In this document: positions 13,983-16,654 of the stretch, piece after piece
Layout of the letters: every line of letters begins with the position of its first letter
How positions within the stretch are numbered: position 1 is the first letter of the stretch
Notes under the pieces: model-generated
The model's database searches: none
What the model was told of the DNA's origin: nothing
What the model saw: only the letters and a program-made list of their open reading frames with translations
Program-made: the position numbers and the translations under genes
From: an uncultured Gammaproteobacteria bacterium
Lineage (GTDB): Bacteria > Pseudomonadota > Gammaproteobacteria > Chromatiales > Chromatiaceae
Assembly (NCBI GenBank): GCA_937926265.1
Contig: CALAZS010000033.1
Coordinates: 1-16,654 of the forward strand
Direction: 5' to 3'
DNA: 16,654 nt

Positions 13983-14591
13983 TTATAGATTATCACCAAT
14001 CTTAATTTCTTCTCTTAATTTTTCCATTTTTGCAGTGTATTCATCAAGATCACCATAGTCGATGAATTTCTCATTATGTCGATGCGGGTCTGGTGTGCGT
14101 TTATGATGCTTTATAGGGCACCAGTATTGTTCGGTTCTTGCGGCAATTTCTCGGGTAAATTCGATTAAACCGTTGCCGTAACCGCAGTATGCACAATTGA
14201 TTTTTTCAATGGTATTCAGATAGGCCAGGTGATGCCTGTCGATCACAATATAATCTTTACGTTTGACCAGTGGAATGCCATATAAACGGAAACAGACCTG
14301 CTGGTAAATATTTACTGCCATATCAAGAAAAATAAAAGGAAATATGAGGCTATAAATTACCGGAACTGAGAGTACATGTCTTAAGTTTGCATGTGTCAGG
14401 TAACTCCAGCTTCCGGTTTTATATTTTTTCTGTATCTGCCTGACACTGCGATCGAAATGCACCTTGCCTTTTTCAATGCGATACTGAAACTTTTCCCGCT
14501 TGGCCTGCAGCAAGGAGTCTATTTCATATTCGACTTCTTTTTGAATGGTATGAAGCTTTTCTAAAAGTGAATCAATTGTAGATTTTGTCAT
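13983..14591 (-). CDS. Conserved-looking membrane-associated protein with CxxC motif, function unknown
   Basis: A 202-residue protein of unknown function. Residues 1-60 are charged and probably a coiled coil (many Glu, Lys, Gln). Residues 73-98 form a hydrophobic segment (VPVIYSLIFPFIFLDMAV) that could be one long or a re-entrant membrane helix. The C-terminal half has a dense set of unusual residues: YGIPLVKRKDYIVIDRHHLAYLN written in two parts, YGIPLVKRKDYIV (104-116) and IDRHHLAYLN (117-126); then CAYCGYGNG (133-141) and YWCPIKHH (156-163). Three cysteines and several histidines suggest a metal or redox site. My recollection is that this C-terminal half belongs to a widespread uncharacterised bacterial family, which I cannot verify here. 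An AAAGGAAA ribosome binding site lies about 11 bases before the ATG. It is divergent from the following sensor-like gene and convergent with the kinase region. Confidence 0.8.
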   Translation of the reverse strand: MTKSTIDSLLEKLHTIQKEVEYEIDSLLQAKREKFQYRIEKGKVHFDRSVRQIQKKYKTGSWSYLTHANLRHVLSVPVIYSLIFPFIFLDMAVNIYQQVCFRLYGIPLVKRKDYIVIDRHHLAYLNTIEKINCAYCGYGNGLIEFTREIAARTEQYWCPIKHHKRTPDPHRHNEKFIDYGDLDEYTAKMEKLREEIKIGDNL

Positions 14592-14641
14592 TCTTTGGTA
14601 TTTCCTTTCAGAGTCGAAAAAAAACTGCTATGTTTAAAAGA

Positions 14642-14680
14642 CGTCAGGAATTAAGGCAGGGAGGTTATGAAAAACTGACG
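14642..14680. promoter_or_regulatory. Inverted repeat in the divergent intergenic region
   Basis: CGTCAG (14642-14647) and CTGACG (14675-14680) are perfect 6-bp inverted repeats separated by 27 bp, in the 116-bp gap between divergent genes. TTTAAT at 14685-14690 could be a -10 element for the rightward gene. The pair could be operator half-sites for both promoters or chance; no known binding site is recognised. Confidence 0.2.
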
Positions 14681-14707
14681 AAAATTTAATAATTACAACC
14701 TCATTCT

Positions 14708-15763
14708 ATGCCAACAGATCTTAATAAACGACTGCTCGTCCTGATTATACTTGGATTCTCTTCGATTCTGATTTTTACATTTGTCAGTGTATTTATTGCT
14801 GTTTCCGGCTCGGTTTCATTACAGAAAAAATCACATGATATGTTCGAGGATCAAATTCCCTACATGGTTCATCTTATGGATCTGGACCGACAGATTTTCC
14901 AGACAGTCAATAACCTTAATGCATACATTATCTCCGGGGATTCTGTAGATAAAGCCAGGTTTGACCAGGCAATGAAACAACTCAAAAACCTCATAGACGA
15001 ACAGTCAAAACTTTCCGAGGCTGACTATAAAACCACCAGCCTGATGAAGGTGATTTTCTTTAAATATAAAGACAGGGCGGATGAGTTAATCGCTTATCGA
15101 AGTAATGATTCGATCAATTACCAGGGTATCTCCCTGGCGGGTGAAAAGCTTAATCCTTTTCATCTCAGGTTTTATGGAACGCTTAATGAAATTATTGAAA
15201 ATGAACTGGATGAATCATTTGAAGAAGACAATGATGAGGTTCTGATCAAGCTGTTTCAATTAAAAACCTCATGGACTGATATGATCATGAGCTTAAGGAC
15301 GTTTTTTATCACACGTACTGAATCACATTATGAACTGCTTATGTCTTTTAAAGACGCCAACATGGTTTTCATGAAGGAATTCAAAAAATATGAGAATGAC
15401 CCAGCGTTTCAGGGTGTCTTTTTTGAAGAGTTATTTGAATTACATACCACCTTTATGACGAATCTTCCTGAAGTGCTCGAAGTGTTTCGATCTGACAAGT
15501 GGCGCTGGGATACCTATCTTATGCAGGAGGAAATCCAGCCAATTACTGAAAACCTGCGAAAGCTGGTCAGAACACTGGTTTTTGACAAACGATTAAGTAC
15601 CCAAAAACGATCAGAAAATTTAAGCAAGGAGCTGGATGTTTTTTTTGATCAGACAAAACTGGTTTTGCTGGTTGCATTTATGGCTATGCTGATCATCATA
15701 AGTATCGTGATAGTCAGGATAAGGGCGTTACTGGCAAAATGCAGGATTGAAGAAATAAGTTGA
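14708..15763 (+). CDS. Two-pass membrane sensor-like protein lacking an output domain
   Basis: A 351-residue protein with a transmembrane helix at 9-33, a large helical extracytoplasmic region (about 34-317) rich in charged residues, and a second transmembrane helix at 318-336, followed by only about 15 residues (VRIRALLAKCRIEEIS). The layout is that of the input half of chemoreceptors, diguanylate cyclases or histidine kinases of the four-helix-bundle/CHASE3-like kind, but there is no HAMP, kinase, GGDEF or methyl-accepting domain. The downstream gene on the other strand starts its coding end 55 bp later, so no room exists for a lost downstream exon-like frame. It is either a stand-alone sensor subunit, perhaps partnering another membrane kinase such as the one upstream, or a remnant of a larger gene cut by rearrangement. 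No Shine-Dalgarno is visible before the ATG, but the start fits the first membrane helix well. Confidence 0.75.
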   Translation: MPTDLNKRLLVLIILGFSSILIFTFVSVFIAVSGSVSLQKKSHDMFEDQIPYMVHLMDLDRQIFQTVNNLNAYIISGDSVDKARFDQAMKQLKNLIDEQSKLSEADYKTTSLMKVIFFKYKDRADELIAYRSNDSINYQGISLAGEKLNPFHLRFYGTLNEIIENELDESFEEDNDEVLIKLFQLKTSWTDMIMSLRTFFITRTESHYELLMSFKDANMVFMKEFKKYENDPAFQGVFFEELFELHTTFMTNLPEVLEVFRSDKWRWDTYLMQEEIQPITENLRKLVRTLVFDKRLSTQKRSENLSKELDVFFDQTKLVLLVAFMAMLIIISIVIVRIRALLAKCRIEEIS

Positions 15764-15786
15764 TACAAGTTTTAACCGGTTTTAAC

Positions 15787-15808
15787 ACCCTCCGCTTCAA
15801 CGGAGGGT
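15787..15808. terminator. Stem-loop between convergent genes
   Basis: ACCCTCCG (15787-15794) pairs perfectly with CGGAGGGT (15801-15808) around a CTTCAA loop, in the 55-bp gap between two convergent genes. It is strong and GC-rich but has no T-tract on its 3' side in either direction, so it may act as a 3'-end stabiliser or a weak bidirectional terminator. It is preceded by a direct repeat GTTTTAAC-CG-GTTTTAAC (15769-15786). Confidence 0.55.
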
Positions 15809-15818
15809 ATGATGTTAC

Positions 15819-16640
15819 CTAGATATCACGCAGCAGTTCGTTTATTCCAACTTTACCACGGGTCTTTTCATCGACCTGCTTAACGATGACAGCGCAATAC
15901 AGGCTGTATTTACCATCTTTTGATGGCAGGTTTCCTGAAACTACGACCGAGCCTGCTGGAATTCTTCCGTAGGTGATTTCATCAGTCATACGGTTATAGA
16001 TGCGTGTTGACTGCCCGATATAAACACCCATGGAAATTACTGAGCCTTCTTCAACAATAACACCTTCAACCACTTCCGAGCGGGCACCAATAAAGCAGTT
16101 GTCTTCGATAATGGTTGGTGAGGCCTGTAAAGGTTCGAGTACACCACCGATTCCAACACCACCGGAGAGGTGAACGTTTTTACCAATTTGTGCACAGGAG
16201 CCCACGGTTGCCCATGTGTCTACCATGGTGCCAGAGTCTACATATGCGCCGATATTTACGTAGGATGGCATCAAAACACAGCTAGGTGCGATATAGGAGC
16301 CTTTGCGTGCTGTTGCAGGTGGTACAACCCTGACGCCGCCATCACGGAATTCACGTGAGTTGTAGTCAGCATATTTAGAAGGTACCTTGTCGTAGTAGTT
16401 GGTAAAGCCACCCTTGATGAATTCGTTATCCTGGATGCGGAATGATAGCAATACGGCTTTCTTGACCCAGTCGTTTACTACCCAGTCACCATCCTTCTTT
16501 TCAGCGACGCGAATTTCACCGCGGTCCAGTTGGTCAATGGCTTCAAGTACTGCGTCTTTGGTGATTGTATCAACGCTGCGTGGTGTAATCTCGGCCAGGT
16601 TATCGAAGGCTTCAACTATTGTAGACTGGATGTCGCTCAT
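15819..16640 (-). CDS. dapD: 2,3,4,5-tetrahydropyridine-2,6-dicarboxylate N-succinyltransferase
   Basis: DapD transfers succinyl from succinyl-CoA to tetrahydrodipicolinate in the succinylase branch of lysine and diaminopimelate synthesis, supplying peptidoglycan and protein. The 273-residue protein (E. coli 274) has a helical N-terminal domain (1-about 100, with RGEIRVAEK and FIKGGFTNYYDKVPSK) and a left-handed beta-helix of hexapeptide repeats (about 101-235, from GGVRVVPPATARKGSYIAP). Asp141 (TMVDTWATVG) and Glu189 (GARSEVVEG) fall at the catalytic positions known in the family. The C-terminus, YSLYCAVIVKQVDEKTRGKVGINELLR, is typical when read as YSLYCAVIVKQVDEKT then RGKVGINELL. A clear AGGAGA at 16646-16651 lies six bases before the ATG, so the gene is complete. 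It is convergent with the sensor-like gene and its own promoter lies beyond the window. Confidence 0.98.
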   Translation of the reverse strand: MSDIQSTIVEAFDNLAEITPRSVDTITKDAVLEAIDQLDRGEIRVAEKKDGDWVVNDWVKKAVLLSFRIQDNEFIKGGFTNYYDKVPSKYADYNSREFRDGGVRVVPPATARKGSYIAPSCVLMPSYVNIGAYVDSGTMVDTWATVGSCAQIGKNVHLSGGVGIGGVLEPLQASPTIIEDNCFIGARSEVVEGVIVEEGSVISMGVYIGQSTRIYNRMTDEITYGRIPAGSVVVSGNLPSKDGKYSLYCAVIVKQVDEKTRGKVGINELLRDI

Positions 16641-16654
16641 TTTGTTCTCCTAAA

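Noticed and set aside
14630..14689. 19-codon frame starting ATG in the divergent intergenic region
   Set aside because: Too short, no ribosome binding site and no recognisable feature; not distinguishable from chance.

Overview
This 16.7 kb window looks like a chromosomal segment of a gammaproteobacterium with moderate-to-low GC, probably aquatic. The reasons are the gene order nusA-infB-rbfA-truB-rpsO-pnp, a NusA with two C-terminal acidic repeats, and succinylase-type DapD. I cannot name the genus from sequence alone. There are no rRNA or tRNA genes, CRISPR arrays, transposases or phage genes.

Layout. (1) 1-8300 is a transcription, translation and RNA-metabolism block, all on the + strand: nusA, infB, rbfA, truB, rpsO and pnp, closed by a clear intrinsic terminator at 8271-8300. 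The 276-bp infB-rbfA gap holds an infB-proximal hairpin and two members, in opposite orientation, of a structured short repeat family. A probable rpsO promoter lies just after truB. (2) 8350-11688 holds uppP (undecaprenyl-diphosphate phosphatase), a 578-residue ATP sulfurylase-like/APS kinase fusion, and cysQ starting one base after it. The kinase half of the fusion looks intact, but the sulfurylase half has lost signature catalytic residues. (3) 11857-15763 is a sparser sensory region: a membrane histidine kinase with no response regulator in view, a possible 48-residue membrane protein, a minus-strand 202-residue protein of unknown function with a CxxC motif, and a two-pass membrane protein that looks like a sensor module with no output domain. 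(4) 15819-16640 is dapD on the minus strand, convergent with the sensor-like protein.

How the genes work together. NusA, IF2, RbfA, TruB, S15 and PNPase couple transcription elongation, initiation of translation, 30S maturation, tRNA modification and RNA turnover. The APS kinase would make PAPS, and CysQ would remove the PAP left when PAPS is used; the poor sulfurylase domain suggests APS comes from another enzyme. The best leads for new biology are the structured repeats in the infB-rbfA gap, the sulfurylase-like domain on the kinase, and the uncharacterised small and membrane proteins between 13.8 and 15.8 kb.
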